A stretch of DNA of 64,000 nucleotides from contig CAJXKA010000002.1 of NCBI GenBank assembly GCA_913055655.1, positions 310,001-374,000 on the forward strand. The letters are read 5' to 3'. The first letter of the stretch is position 1; each line of letters opens with the position of its first letter. A program made the position numbers and the translations under genes. Of the stretch, positions 8,927 to 17,969 are shown in pieces. The notes below the pieces were generated by a model that worked only from the letters and a program-made list of their open reading frames with translations, was not told the DNA's origin and did no database searches. Origin of the DNA: an uncultured Oceanospirillales bacterium. Its GTDB lineage: Bacteria > Pseudomonadota > Gammaproteobacteria > Xanthomonadales > SZUA-36.

Positions 8927-8948
8927 TTGTTGTCTATGCTGACAACAA
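8927..8948 (-). promoter_or_regulatory. Inverted repeat upstream of the TumE/TumA pair, candidate operator
   Basis: TTGTTGTC and GACAACAA form a perfect 8-bp inverted repeat with a six-base spacer, in the AT-richer region between the toxin gene and nadE. On the minus strand the half-site includes TTGTCA, which could be a -35 element, so binding here would block transcription. The operator role is inferred. Confidence 0.5.
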
Positions 8949-9012
8949 GAAACGCGCTAGTGATATCGCAAAACCCGGCGACCTCGCGTAAGCGATTTGC
9001 TACATTCCTCCC

Positions 9013-10695
9013 ATGATCAAAATTGCTTTGGCACAGCAGGATTTCCTGGTCGGTGACATGCCGGGGAACCTGGAGAAGATCCTGGCCACCGTGGCCGCCG
9101 CGCGTGACGCCGGTGCCCGCCTGGTGGTGTTTCCGGAACTCGCGCTGACGGGCTATCCGCCCGAGGACCTGCTGTTGCGCCCGGGGTTCATGCGATCGGT
9201 GCATCGCGCGATGGAAAAGCTCACCGCCGCGGTCGAGGGCATCGACGTGGTGGTGGGCCACCCGTGGATGGCCGATGGCGAGCGCTACAACGCGGCCAGC
9301 TGGCTGCGCGACGGCGGCGTCGCCGGGCGCTATTTCAAGCACGAGCTGCCCAATTACGCGGTGTTCGACGAGGCGCGCTATTTCACGCGCGGCACCAGGC
9401 CGCTGGTGGTTGAACTGGGCGGCTGCCGCGTGGGCGTGCTGGTGTGCGAGGACTCCTGGGCCGAGGGCCCGGCGGCGAAGGCGAAGACGGCCGGGGCGCA
9501 GCTGTTGCTGGCGCCAAATGCCTCGCCGTACCGCGACGGCAAGCTCACAGACCGCGAGTGGATGTTCCGCGAGCGCGCCGGCGAGACCGGGTTGCCGATG
9601 GTGTACTGCAACCTGGTCGGCGGCCAGGACGACCTGGTGTTCGACGGCCGCAGCGCGCTGGTCGATGGGGGCGGCGACATCGTCGCGCTGGGGCCGCTGT
9701 GCGAGGATCACCTTTTGCTGGCCGATTTCGACCCTGCCACCCAGGCGTTTACCGCCGCCGACTGGCCGGCCCCGCCTGTCGACGAGATGGCGGAGCTGTA
9801 CATCGCGCTGGCGCGCGGGCTGCGCGATTACGTACGCAAGAATGGCTTCTCCGACGTGGTCTTCGGCCTGTCCGGCGGCATCGACTCGGCGCTGACGCTG
9901 GCGCTGGCGGCCGACGCGCTGGGCCCTGAGCACGTGCACGTGGTGATGATGCCCTCGCGCTACACCTCGCAGCTGAGCCTGGACCTGGCGGCCGAGCAGG
10001 CCGAAGCGCTGGGTGTCGACTACCGGACCATTTCGATCGAGGAGTCGTTCGAGGCGCTGACCCATGTCCTGGCGCCGTCGTTCGAGGGCCATGCCGTCGA
10101 TTTGACCGAGGAAAACCTGCAGGCGCGCATCCGCGGCAATATCGTCATGGCGCTGTCGAACAAGTTCGGCTGGCTGCCGCTGGCCACCAGCAACAAGAGC
10201 GAGCTGGCCGTCGGCTACAGCACCATTTACGGCGACATGTGCGGCGGCTTCTCACCGCTCAAAGACGTGCTGAAAACGCACGTGTTCTCGCTCAGCCGCT
10301 GGCGCAACGAGGCCAACCGGGACGATGCCGCGGTGGCGCGGATGAGTCTGGCAACTACGGCGAATGGTGCCGAAGCGGTGCCCACTGGCGTCATCGAACG
10401 CCCACCCTCGGCCGAACTGCGCCACGACCAGCTGGACGAGGACAGCCTGCCGCCTTACGACGTGCTGGACGAAGTCCTGCACCGTTTCGTCGACCTGGAC
10501 TGGTCGATCAGCGACATCGTCGCTGACGGTTACGATGAAGCGATGGTGCGCCGCGTGGCCGGCATGGTGCTACGCAACGAATACAAGCGGCGCCAGGGCG
10601 CGCCCGGCACGCGCGTCACGTCACGCGGTTTCGGGCGCGATCGGCGTTATCCGATGACGTCAGGCTGGCGGGAAGCGGTGAGCAGTAAGCAGTGA
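9013..10695 (+). CDS. nadE: Glutamine-dependent NAD+ synthetase
   Basis: The 560-residue protein has two domains: an N-terminal nitrilase-type glutaminase (Glu in VVFPELALTGYPPEDL, Cys145 in VLVCEDSW) and a C-terminal synthetase with the PP-loop SGGIDS at residues 287-292. It makes NAD+ from deamido-NAD+ and ATP, drawing ammonia from glutamine, the last step of NAD synthesis. The last residues VSSKQ and the TGA stop lie inside a heptamer array that starts at 10675, so the native C-terminus appears to have been replaced by repeat sequence. The ribosome-binding site is weak. Confidence 0.95.
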   Translation: MIKIALAQQDFLVGDMPGNLEKILATVAAARDAGARLVVFPELALTGYPPEDLLLRPGFMRSVHRAMEKLTAAVEGIDVVVGHPWMADGERYNAASWLRDGGVAGRYFKHELPNYAVFDEARYFTRGTRPLVVELGGCRVGVLVCEDSWAEGPAAKAKTAGAQLLLAPNASPYRDGKLTDREWMFRERAGETGLPMVYCNLVGGQDDLVFDGRSALVDGGGDIVALGPLCEDHLLLADFDPATQAFTAADWPAPPVDEMAELYIALARGLRDYVRKNGFSDVVFGLSGGIDSALTLALAADALGPEHVHVVMMPSRYTSQLSLDLAAEQAEALGVDYRTISIEESFEALTHVLAPSFEGHAVDLTEENLQARIRGNIVMALSNKFGWLPLATSNKSELAVGYSTIYGDMCGGFSPLKDVLKTHVFSLSRWRNEANRDDAAVARMSLATTANGAEAVPTGVIERPPSAELRHDQLDEDSLPPYDVLDEVLHRFVDLDWSISDIVADGYDEAMVRRVAGMVLRNEYKRRQGAPGTRVTSRGFGRDRRYPMTSGWREAVSSKQ

Positions 10696-10744
10696 GCAGT
10701 AAGCGGTAAGCAGTAAGCGGTAAGCAGTGAGCGGTAAGCAGTAA
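10675..10744 (+). repeat. Tandem heptamer array A-left (GCRGTRA x10)
   Basis: There are ten uninterrupted heptamers of pattern GCRGTRA. The third supplies the nadE stop codon (TGA at 10693-10695). The array faces an inverted array at 10768-10802 across a short GGGCCCGGGTTTTTTT spacer, so the transcript can form a long hairpin between convergent genes. Confidence 0.9.
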
Positions 10745-10767
10745 GGGCCCGGGTTTTTTTAAGGTTT

Positions 10768-10802
10768 TCACTGCTTACCGCTCACTGCTCACTGCTTACT
10801 GC
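10768..10802 (-). repeat. Tandem heptamer array A-right (TCACTGC/TTACTGC x5)
   Basis: Five heptamers complementary to array A-left continue as a partial unit to the bamD stop codon at 10807-10809. Read on the bamD sense strand the unit is GCAGTGA/GCAGTAA, carrying stop codons. Confidence 0.85.
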
Positions 10803-10806
10803 TCAC

Positions 10807-11613
10807 TCAGTCGAAGGGCCAGATCTTGCTGAAGAAGCCTTCGTCGTCCTCGCCGGTGAGGTAAGGATGCTGCGGATTGTTGTGCTCCAGCACGCGCATG
10901 GAGTCGTCGGCCAGTTGCGGCAGGTCCAGCTCGTTGTAGGCCTTGTTCAGCACCACCAGGGCGTTGCCGGCTTCGGGTGAGCCGGGGTAGGTCTCGAGCA
11001 GGTAGCGCGCGCGGTTGGCGGCGGCCACGTAGGCCTTGCGGCGCAGGTAGTAATTGGCCACGTCGATCTCGTAGGCGGACATGGCGTTGCGCAGGTAGAC
11101 CATGCGCTGGCGCGCGTCGGGCGCGTAGCGGCTGTCCGGGAAGCGGCGTGTGAGCTGGTCAAAGTCGCGGAAGGCCTCCAGGGCCACCGACTGGTCGCGG
11201 TCGCGGACGCGGTCCGGCATAAGTTTTTCGAGGAAGCCGATGCGCTGGTCGTAGTTGGTCAGGCCGCGGATGTAGAAGGCGTAGTCCAGGTTCGGGTGCG
11301 CCGGGTACATGCGGATGAAGCGGTCGGCCGTGGACAGCGCCAGCTCGGGCTGGCCTGCCCGGTAGAAGGCGTAGGCCATTTCCAGCTGGGCCTGTTCGGC
11401 GTAGCGGCCGAAGGGGTAGCGCGTCTGCAGTTCGCGGTAGGTGCGCACGGCGCCGCGCCAGTTGTTCTTTTCCAGGTAGGCCTTGGCCTCGGCGTACATT
11501 TCGTCCGCCGTGCGGTTGTCCCACTCGTCGTTGTCCTTGCGGCAACCGCCGAGGAAGAGGGCGAGGGCCAACAGCAGCAGGCCGGTTTTGAATAGCTTTG
11601 AATTGGGTGACAT
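10807..11613 (-). CDS. bamD: Outer-membrane assembly lipoprotein BamD
   Basis: The protein (268 residues from ATG 11613) starts MSPNSKLFKTGLLLLALALFLGGC, a lipoprotein signal with lipobox LGGC at Cys24. It is followed by TPR-like helices (YAEAKAYLEKNNWRGAVRTY, RYPFGRYAEQAQLEMAYAFY, YPGSPEAGNALVVL) typical of BamD/ComL, and ends PYLTGEDDEGFFSKIWPFD. It is the essential lipoprotein that works with BamA to insert outer-membrane barrels. A longer frame upstream would disrupt the signal peptide, so I chose the inner ATG. It is divergent from rluD and convergent with nadE. Confidence 0.92.
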   Translation of the reverse strand: MSPNSKLFKTGLLLLALALFLGGCRKDNDEWDNRTADEMYAEAKAYLEKNNWRGAVRTYRELQTRYPFGRYAEQAQLEMAYAFYRAGQPELALSTADRFIRMYPAHPNLDYAFYIRGLTNYDQRIGFLEKLMPDRVRDRDQSVALEAFRDFDQLTRRFPDSRYAPDARQRMVYLRNAMSAYEIDVANYYLRRKAYVAAANRARYLLETYPGSPEAGNALVVLNKAYNELDLPQLADDSMRVLEHNNPQHPYLTGEDDEGFFSKIWPFD

Positions 11614-11699
11614 GGAATAACTCGGGTGGTTCGCGCCGGCATGATAGCCCAACGGGGCCGCTTTCACTACTTCCGACCCGCGCCTACAATGCCGGTTCC

Positions 11700-12713
11700 A
11701 TGAATACCGTCATGCCCGAACCGCTCGTGCTCGAGCAGCAGGTGGCCGCCGACCAGGCCGGGGAGCGCCTGGACCAGGTGGCGGCCATGCTGTTTTCCGA
11801 TTTCTCGCGGGCGCGTTTGCAGCGCTGGATCCGCGATGGCGCGCTGCTGGTGGATGGCGCGCCGGGGCGGCCGGCGCAGCGCCTGTCGGGCGGCGAATGG
11901 CTGCGGCTGGAGGCGCGGCTGGAGCCCGAGGGCGATGTCATCGCGCAGCCGATGGCGCTGGAGGTGCTGCATGCCGATGAGCAGGTCATCGTGCTCGACA
12001 AGCCGGCGGGCCTGGTGGTGCACCCCGCCGCCGGCCATGCCGACGGCACGCTGCAGAACGGCCTGCTGCACCGCTGGCCGGAGCTGGAATCGGTCCCGCG
12101 GTCCGGCATCGTGCACCGCCTGGATAAGGACACTTCCGGCGTCATGGTGGTGGCCCGCACGCTGAAGGCGCACGCGCACCTGGTGGCGCAGCTGCAGGAC
12201 CGGCGCATGGGGCGCGTTTACGAGGCCGTCGTGCATGGGCTGACGCCGCCGCGCGGCACCGTTGATGCGCCGATCGGCCGCCACCCTTCCGACCGCAAGC
12301 GCATGGCCGTGGTGAAGAACGGCAAGCCCGCGGTCAGCCATTACCGGCGGCGGACGCATTTTGGGCACTTCAGCCACCTGCAGGTGGCGCTGGAATCCGG
12401 GCGTACGCACCAGATTCGCGTGCACGTGCAGCACCTGGGCTTCCCGATGGTGGGCGACCCGGTTTACGGGCAGCGCATTCCGAAGAAGTCCGATGTCAGC
12501 GACGCCGCGCGCGCCGTGGTCGAGGCGTTTCCGCGGCAGGCGCTGCACGCGCGCACTTTGAGACTGGAGCATCCGGACAGCGGCGAGGTGGTGTCGTTCA
12601 CGGCGCCGGTCCCCGACGACCTGGCCGGGCTGCTGGCGGCGCTGGCCGAGGCCGACCCACCGCCCGCCGCGGCCGGGGCCGGAAGCGCCGGGCCACGGGA
12701 CGGGGCGGGTTGA
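11700..12713 (+). CDS. rluD: 23S rRNA pseudouridine synthase RluD
   Basis: The 337-residue protein has an N-terminal S4 RNA-binding domain (GERLDQVAAMLF..SRARLQRWIRDG) and the RluA-family catalytic motif HRLDKDTSGVMVVA with the catalytic Asp. HQIRVHVQHLGFPMVGDPVYG follows further on. RluD makes pseudouridines in helix 69 of 23S rRNA. It lies opposite bamD, the usual arrangement in gammaproteobacteria. ATG 11700 gives a family-like N-terminus; the frame is open further upstream but with no family similarity. It overlaps pgeF by TGATG. Confidence 0.92.
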   Translation: MNTVMPEPLVLEQQVAADQAGERLDQVAAMLFSDFSRARLQRWIRDGALLVDGAPGRPAQRLSGGEWLRLEARLEPEGDVIAQPMALEVLHADEQVIVLDKPAGLVVHPAAGHADGTLQNGLLHRWPELESVPRSGIVHRLDKDTSGVMVVARTLKAHAHLVAQLQDRRMGRVYEAVVHGLTPPRGTVDAPIGRHPSDRKRMAVVKNGKPAVSHYRRRTHFGHFSHLQVALESGRTHQIRVHVQHLGFPMVGDPVYGQRIPKKSDVSDAARAVVEAFPRQALHARTLRLEHPDSGEVVSFTAPVPDDLAGLLAALAEADPPPAAAGAGSAGPRDGAG

Positions 12714-13504
12714 TGTTCCGCCGCGTCCGCCCCAAGTGGCCGCGGCCGGACAATGTCCGCGCCTTCGCCACCACGCGCGTGGGCGGCGTCGGTACCGGGC
12801 CGTTCGAGAGCTTCAACCTGGGCCGCGGCTGCGGCGACGACGAGGCCGTGGTGGCCGAGAACCGCGCGCGTTTTTGCGCCGCGCTGCCGGGGCCGCCCGG
12901 CTGGGTCCACCAGGTCCACGGCATCGACGTGGCGCGGCGCGAACACTTCACCGCCGACAGCCCGCCGCGCGCGGACGCCGTGGTCGTTTTTGAACCCGGC
13001 TGGCCCTGCACGGTGATGACGGCCGACTGCCTGCCGGTGCTGTTCTGCGATGTCGACGGCACCCGCGTGGGCGCCGCGCACGCGGGCTGGCGCGGCCTGG
13101 CCGGCGGGGTGCTGCAGGCCACCGTGGATGCGCTGGATTGCGAGCCGGCTTCGCTGATGGCGTGGCTGGGCCCGGCCATCGGCCCGGCGGCGTTCGAGGT
13201 GGGCGACGATGTGCTGGAGGCCTTCGAAGCCAGGGCGACAGCAGGCTTGGGGAGTGGGCCAGCCGACGTCGATCCGGCGCGCCACTTCAGACCCGCGCCG
13301 ACGGGCGACGACGGCCGCCGCAAATGGTGGTGCGACCTGTACGGCCTGGCCCGCGATACGCTGGCCGGCGCCGGGGTCGAACATGTCTTCGGCGGCGGCT
13401 ACTGCACATATACTGAGCGCGAGCGGTTTTTTTCCTATCGCCGCGACGGCGTCACCGGCCGCATGGCCGCGACCATCTGGCTCAAACCCGGGGGGAATCA
13501 CTGA
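12713..13504 (+). CDS. pgeF: Peptidoglycan editing factor PgeF (YfiH, laccase-domain family)
   Basis: The 263-residue protein shows the YfiH/DUF152 signature: TTRVGGVGTGPFESFNLGRGCGDD near the start, WVHQVHGIDV, MTADCLPVLFCD, the metal-site region AAHAGWRGLAGGVLQ, and GPAIGPAAFEVGDDV. The family hydrolyses mis-incorporated amino acids in peptidoglycan precursors and sits beside rluD in many gammaproteobacteria, as here. The ATG is in the rluD stop (TGATG), and the next gene starts in this gene's stop in the same way. The three genes form a tightly coupled operon. Confidence 0.9.
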   Translation: MFRRVRPKWPRPDNVRAFATTRVGGVGTGPFESFNLGRGCGDDEAVVAENRARFCAALPGPPGWVHQVHGIDVARREHFTADSPPRADAVVVFEPGWPCTVMTADCLPVLFCDVDGTRVGAAHAGWRGLAGGVLQATVDALDCEPASLMAWLGPAIGPAAFEVGDDVLEAFEARATAGLGSGPADVDPARHFRPAPTGDDGRRKWWCDLYGLARDTLAGAGVEHVFGGGYCTYTERERFFSYRRDGVTGRMAATIWLKPGGNH

Positions 13505-15012
13505 TGTTCACCGTACCGCCCATCGTCCTGCACGCGCTGGAATGGATGTCGACACTGTTCGTGCTGGCCGTCGGCCTTGGCCTGCTGGCGCTGATCGGCA
13601 TGTACTTTTTCGACAAGTACCAGACCACCAATTCCATCCGCCGCAACTACCCGGTGGTGGGGCGCTTCCGCAGTTTCTTCAGCCACCTGGGCGAGTTTTT
13701 CCGCCAGTACTTTTTCGCCATGGACCGCGAGGAACTGCCGTTCAACCGCGCCCAGCGCAACTGGGCCGAGCACGCCTCGCGCAACAGCGACATCACCAGC
13801 GCCTTCGGCTCGACCAAGAACCTGAACATCGAGGGCACGGTGATGTTCGCCAACGGCATGTTCCCGCCACTGGAAGACGAAATACAGCCGCCCGCCGCCA
13901 TTGTCTACGGCCCGCACGCACGCAGGCCGTACGAGACCCGGTCGTTTTTCAACATCTCGGCCATGAGCTACGGCGCGCTGTCGCGGCCGGCCGTGCGGGC
14001 GCTGTCGAAAGGCGCGGCCATGGCCGGCATCTGGCTGAACACCGGCGAAGGCGGCCTGGCGCCGTGGCACACCGAGGGCGGCTGCGACGTGGTGTTCCAG
14101 ATTGGCACCGCGAAATACGGCTGCCGTGACAACGAGGGGCGCCTGGACGACGACAAGCTGCGGATCATCGCCGACAACCCCGTGGTGAAAATGATCGAGC
14201 TGAAGCTGTCGCAGGGCGCGAAGCCCGGTAAGGGCGGTATCCTGCCGGCCGCCAAGGTCACCGAGGAGATCGCCGGCATCCGCCATATCCCGGCCGGCCA
14301 GGACTCGATCAGCCCCAACCGCCACCCGGAAATCGATTCGTTGGACGACCTGCTGGACATGATCGCCCATATCCGCGAGGTCTCCGGCCTGCCTACCGGC
14401 TTCAAGGCCGTGGTCGGCGCCGCCGGCTGGCTGGACGAGTTCTGCCAGCTGGTCCACGCCCGCGGCCTGGAGTCGGCGCCGGACTTCATCACCATCGACG
14501 GCGGCGACGGCGGCACCGGCGCCGCGCCGCTACCGCTGATGGACGAAATGGGCCTGCCGATTCGCGAATCGCTGCCGATGGTGGTCGACAAGCTGAACGA
14601 GTACGGCCTGCGCGGCCGCATCCGCGTGATCTGCTCGGGCAAGCGCGTGACCCCGGCCGACGTGGCCTGGGCGCTGGCCATGGGCGCCGACTCGGTCAAC
14701 GCCGCACGCGGCTTCATGTTCGCACTCGGCTGCATCCAGGCCATGCGTTGCAACAAGAACACCTGCCCCACCGGCGTCACCACCCACGACAAGCGCCTGC
14801 AGCGCGGCCTGGACCCGGAAGACAAGGCCGTGCGCGTGAAGCATTACGCCCAGAACATGGCGCACGAAGTCTGCATGATCGCGCATTCCTGCGGCGTGCC
14901 CGAACCACGGCAATTGCGGCGGCACCATGCGCGCGTGGTCAGTGCGAATGGGTTGTCATTGCCGTTGGATACCTTGCATCCGCCGGTGCCTACTCGGCCG
15001 GAGTTTGGGTGA
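13504..15012 (+). CDS. Membrane-anchored FMN-binding glutamate synthase-family protein
   Basis: The 502-residue protein has an N-terminal membrane segment (TLFVLAVGLGLLALIGMYFF) and then a GltB-like FMN/Fe-S barrel: ISAMSYGALSRPAV, LNTGEGGL, QGAKPGKGGILPA, FITIDGGDGGTGAAP, and the cysteine cluster CIQAMRCNKNTCPTGV for an iron-sulphur centre. It resembles stand-alone FMN-binding glutamate synthase-like proteins rather than full GltB, since the glutaminase and GXGXG domains are absent. Its physiological reaction is unclear. It is coupled to pgeF by TGATG. Its stop codon lies in the first unit of heptamer array B. Confidence 0.85.
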   Translation: MFTVPPIVLHALEWMSTLFVLAVGLGLLALIGMYFFDKYQTTNSIRRNYPVVGRFRSFFSHLGEFFRQYFFAMDREELPFNRAQRNWAEHASRNSDITSAFGSTKNLNIEGTVMFANGMFPPLEDEIQPPAAIVYGPHARRPYETRSFFNISAMSYGALSRPAVRALSKGAAMAGIWLNTGEGGLAPWHTEGGCDVVFQIGTAKYGCRDNEGRLDDDKLRIIADNPVVKMIELKLSQGAKPGKGGILPAAKVTEEIAGIRHIPAGQDSISPNRHPEIDSLDDLLDMIAHIREVSGLPTGFKAVVGAAGWLDEFCQLVHARGLESAPDFITIDGGDGGTGAAPLPLMDEMGLPIRESLPMVVDKLNEYGLRGRIRVICSGKRVTPADVAWALAMGADSVNAARGFMFALGCIQAMRCNKNTCPTGVTTHDKRLQRGLDPEDKAVRVKHYAQNMAHEVCMIAHSCGVPEPRQLRRHHARVVSANGLSLPLDTLHPPVPTRPEFG

Positions 15013-15106
15013 GTGGTGAGTGGTGAGTGGTGAGTGGAGAGTGGAGAGTGGTGAGTGGTGAGTAGGGAGTGGTGAGTAGGGAGTGGTGATTAGGGATTGG
15101 TGAATC
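15009..15106 (+). repeat. Tandem heptamer array B (GTGAGTG-type x14)
   Basis: Fourteen contiguous heptamers occur: GTGAGTG at the start, drifting to GAGAGTG, GGGAGTG, GTGATTA and GGGATTG towards the end. The stop TGA of the FMN glutamate-synthase-like gene is inside the first unit. The array is inverted relative to array C (15585-15654), and the pair brackets the four-helix-bundle gene. Confidence 0.9.
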
Positions 15107-15188
15107 GCTGTGTTTGGGGGATTTTCTTACGGGATTTTGGGGGATTTGCGATAGGCGTGGGCGCGAGAAGGCTGCATAGTTCAGGGAG

Positions 15189-15581
15189 ATGGTTCTGAAC
15201 GACAGGGGTCGGGTTTTGCATAAGGGGCACTACAAACTCAAGGCGTGGCAGGTGGCCATGGAGGTCGTTGAGACTGTATACAGGGAAACCTCCGCACTGC
15301 CGGAAAAAGAGCGTTACGGGTTACAGGCCCAGATGCGCCGCGCCGCCGTTTCGGTACCCTCCAATATCGCCGAGGGTGCCGCGCGAGGGTCGAAAGCGGA
15401 CTTCAGGCGGTTTCTCCTGATTGCTCGCGGCTCGTTGGCAGAACTCGAAACGCAGGCCCTGGTCTGTCCGAATCTGGGCTACCCGCCAATTTCCGGAGAA
15501 CTACAGGACCAGATCGATCAGCTTTTCAAACTCTTGGGCGGTCTGGTGACCAAACTGGAGCAAACCTCCCCGCTCCACTGA
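15189..15581 (+). CDS. Four-helix-bundle protein (TIGR02436/S23-type family)
   Basis: The 130-residue protein shows the family hallmarks: HYKLKAWQVAMEVVETVYRE at the N-terminus, LPEKERYGLQAQMRRAAVSVPSNIAEG, ARGSKADFRRFLLIARGSLAELETQ, and a last helix QIDQLFKLLGGLVTKLEQ. Members are found in 23S rRNA intervening sequences, as orphan genes and, in the form of Avd, with diversity-generating retroelements. No reverse transcriptase or variable/template repeats are seen here. The gene stands alone between two inverted heptamer arrays, 82 nt after array B and 3 nt before array C. Its function is unknown. Confidence 0.8.
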   Translation: MVLNDRGRVLHKGHYKLKAWQVAMEVVETVYRETSALPEKERYGLQAQMRRAAVSVPSNIAEGAARGSKADFRRFLLIARGSLAELETQALVCPNLGYPPISGELQDQIDQLFKLLGGLVTKLEQTSPLH

Positions 15582-15584
15582 GTT

Positions 15585-15654
15585 TCACCACTCACCACTC
15601 ACCACTCACCACTCACCACTCACTACTCACTACTCACTACTCACTACTCACCTC
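15585..15654 (-). repeat. Tandem heptamer array C (TCACCAC/TCACTAC x10)
   Basis: Ten contiguous units occur: five TCACCAC, four TCACTAC and one TCACCTC. The parC stop codon (TAG, minus strand, 15639-15637) and its last codons EVSSE lie inside the array. On the parC sense strand the unit reads GTGGTGA/GTAGTGA. Confidence 0.9.
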
Positions 15655-17886
15655 GAGCATCGTCACCCGCTGGTAACCTTTCGGCAGCTTCCGCCCCCGC
15701 TTCGCCCGATCGCTTCGATAGTGCTCCAGGTCCTTCGATGACATGCGCAGGTACTGCTTGCCGGCCCAGACAAGGACGTCCTGGCCTTCGCCGATGACCA
15801 CCATGCCGACCATGTGTTCTTCGCCGGCCTTCAGGCGCTTGGGTGGGACCTGGATCATCTTGTTGCCTTTGCCCTTGGCAAGTTCGGGCAGCTCCGAGAG
15901 TGGGAAGGCGAGCAGGTAGCCGTCGGAGGTGGCGCAGACGATGGTGTCGGCATCTTTCGTCAGCACGGCCGGGCGCACCGGTTCGGCGCCGTCGCGCACG
16001 GTCAGCATGGCCTTGCCGGCCTTCATGCGGCTGTGGAGGTTTTCCGTGGCGGTGATAAAGCCATAGCCGAAGGTGCTGGCCAGCAGCACCTTCTGGTCGG
16101 CGTCGCCGGCCAGGGCGTAGGTGAAGCGGGCGCCCTCGGAGAGGTTGAAGCGGCTGGTGAGCGGTTCGCCCAGGCCGCGCGCCGAGGGCAGCGTGTGCGC
16201 CGGTAGCGCGTAGGCGCGGCCGGCGGAGTCGAGGAACACGGCCTGCTGGTTGCTGCGGCCGCGGGCGGCGTCCTGGAACTCGTCGCCGGCCTTGTAGTTC
16301 AGCGCGCCGGCGTCGATGTCGTGGCCCTTCGCCGCACGGACCCAGCCGGCCTGGGAGAGGATCACGGTGACCGGCTCTGAGGACATCAGGTCCTCTTCCT
16401 TCAGCGCCTGGGCGGCTTCGCGCTCGACGATGCGTGAGCGGCGTTCGTCGCCGTACTTTTCAGCATCCTCGGCCAGTTCGTTCTTGATCAGCGTCTTCAT
16501 GCGGGCCTTGGAACCCAGCGTCAGTTCGAGGTACTGGCGCTCTTCTTCCAGGGCTTCCTGTTCGCCGCGGATCTTCATCTCTTCGAGCTTCGCCAGGTTG
16601 CGCAGTTTCAGCTCCAGGATCGCCTCGGCCTGGGTGGCGGTGAGGCCGAACGCGGCCATCAGCGCCGGCTTCGGCTCGTCCTCGGTGCGGATGATGCGGA
16701 TCACCTCGTCGATGTTGAGGTAGGCGACCAGCAGGCCTTCGAGGATATGCAGGCGGTCGACCACCTGGTCCAGGCGGAACTCCAGGCGGCGGGTAACGGT
16801 GTCGGTGCGGAACTTCAGCCACTGCTTCAGCAGCTCGCGCAGGTTCAGCACCTGCGGCTTGCCGTTGATGCCGATGATGTTCAGGTTGACGCGGTAGTTA
16901 CGCTCCAGGTCCGTGGTGGCAAACAGGTGGTTCATCAGCTGTTCGATATCGACGCGGTTCGAGCGCGGCGTAATCACCAGCCGCGTCGGGTTCTCGTGGT
17001 CCGACTCGTCGCGCAGGTCCTCGACCATCGGCAGTTTCTTGTCGCGCATCTGCTGCGCGATCTGCTCCAGCACCTTGGCGGGCGAGACCTGGTGGGGCAG
17101 GGCGGTGATGATGATGTCGGTGTCTTCGCGCGTGTACACGGCACGCGCCTTCACCGATCCGTTGCCGGTCTCGTAGATTTTCAGCAGGTCATCGCGCGGG
17201 GTGATGATCTCCGCGTCGGTGGGGTAGTCGGGGCCCTTGACGTGCTCGCACAGCTGCTCGACGGTCGCCTTCGGCTCGTCCAGCAGGCGGATGCAGGCGG
17301 TGACCACCTCGTTCAGGTTGTGCGGTGGGATGTCCGTGGCCATGCCGACGGCGATGCCGGTGCCGCCGTTCAGCAGCACGTTGGGCAGGCGCGCGGGCAG
17401 GATCACCGGCTCTTTCAGTGTGCCGTCGAAGTTGGGCTGGAAATCGACCGTGCCCATGCCGAGTTCGCTCAGCAGCGCCTTGGCGTACGGGGCCAGGCGC
17501 GATTCGGTGTAGCGCATGGCGGCGAACGACTTGGGGTCGTCGGGTGAGCCGAAATTGCCCTGGCCGTCGATCAGCGGGTAGCGGTAGCTGAATGGCTGCG
17601 CCATCAGCACCATGGCCTCGTAGCAGGCCGAGTCGCCGTGCGGGTGGAACTTGCCCAGCACGTCACCCACTGTTCTTGCCGATTTCTTGTGCTTGGACGC
17701 GGCCGACAGGCCCAGTTCGCTCATGGCGTAGACGATTCTGCGTTGCACCGGTTTCAGGCCGTCGCCGATGTTCGGCAGGGCGCGATCGAGCACCACGTAC
17801 ATGGAGTAATCCAGGTAGGCGCGTTCGGCGTAGTCGCGCAGGGGGACCTGTTCGTGGTCGGTGAAGCTTTGTGTCAGTTCAGTCAT
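15637..17886 (-). CDS. parC: DNA topoisomerase IV subunit A
   Basis: The 749-residue protein matches ParC throughout: [29 protein letters not shown] at the start, [12 protein letters not shown], and catalytic Tyr126 in [14 protein letters not shown], with C-terminal beta-propeller repeats. It cuts and passes DNA with ParE to decatenate chromosomes. Positions equivalent to quinolone-resistance sites Ser80/Glu84 of E. coli are Ser86 and Glu90, both unchanged. The C-terminal residues EVSSE are encoded by heptamer array C. The gene shares a strand with the upstream lipoprotein and parE genes, separated from them by array D. Confidence 0.96.
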   Translation of the reverse strand: MTELTQSFTDHEQVPLRDYAERAYLDYSMYVVLDRALPNIGDGLKPVQRRIVYAMSELGLSAASKHKKSARTVGDVLGKFHPHGDSACYEAMVLMAQPFSYRYPLIDGQGNFGSPDDPKSFAAMRYTESRLAPYAKALLSELGMGTVDFQPNFDGTLKEPVILPARLPNVLLNGGTGIAVGMATDIPPHNLNEVVTACIRLLDEPKATVEQLCEHVKGPDYPTDAEIITPRDDLLKIYETGNGSVKARAVYTREDTDIIITALPHQVSPAKVLEQIAQQMRDKKLPMVEDLRDESDHENPTRLVITPRSNRVDIEQLMNHLFATTDLERNYRVNLNIIGINGKPQVLNLRELLKQWLKFRTDTVTRRLEFRLDQVVDRLHILEGLLVAYLNIDEVIRIIRTEDEPKPALMAAFGLTATQAEAILELKLRNLAKLEEMKIRGEQEALEEERQYLELTLGSKARMKTLIKNELAEDAEKYGDERRSRIVEREAAQALKEEDLMSSEPVTVILSQAGWVRAAKGHDIDAGALNYKAGDEFQDAARGRSNQQAVFLDSAGRAYALPAHTLPSARGLGEPLTSRFNLSEGARFTYALAGDADQKVLLASTFGYGFITATENLHSRMKAGKAMLTVRDGAEPVRPAVLTKDADTIVCATSDGYLLAFPLSELPELAKGKGNKMIQVPPKRLKAGEEHMVGMVVIGEGQDVLVWAGKQYLRMSSKDLEHYRSDRAKRGRKLPKGYQRVTMLEVSSE

Positions 17887-17927
17887 TTCAATTCGGTTCG
17901 ATAGTCGATGTGGATACCCGGTTTTCA

Positions 17928-17969
17928 GTCACCCGTCACCCGTCACCCGTCACCCGTCACCCGTTACCG
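17928..17969 (-). repeat. Tandem heptamer array D (GTCACCC x5 plus GTTACCG)
   Basis: Five exact GTCACCC units and one variant occupy the gap between parC and the upstream lipoprotein gene, ending exactly where that gene's TAG stop (17972-17970) begins. On the gene's sense strand the unit is GGGTGAC. The unit is identical to array E at 47.6 kb. Confidence 0.9.

Noticed and set aside
15189..15581. Avd accessory protein of a diversity-generating retroelement
   Set aside because: The fold family fits, but there is no reverse transcriptase and no template/variable repeat pair in the neighbourhood.
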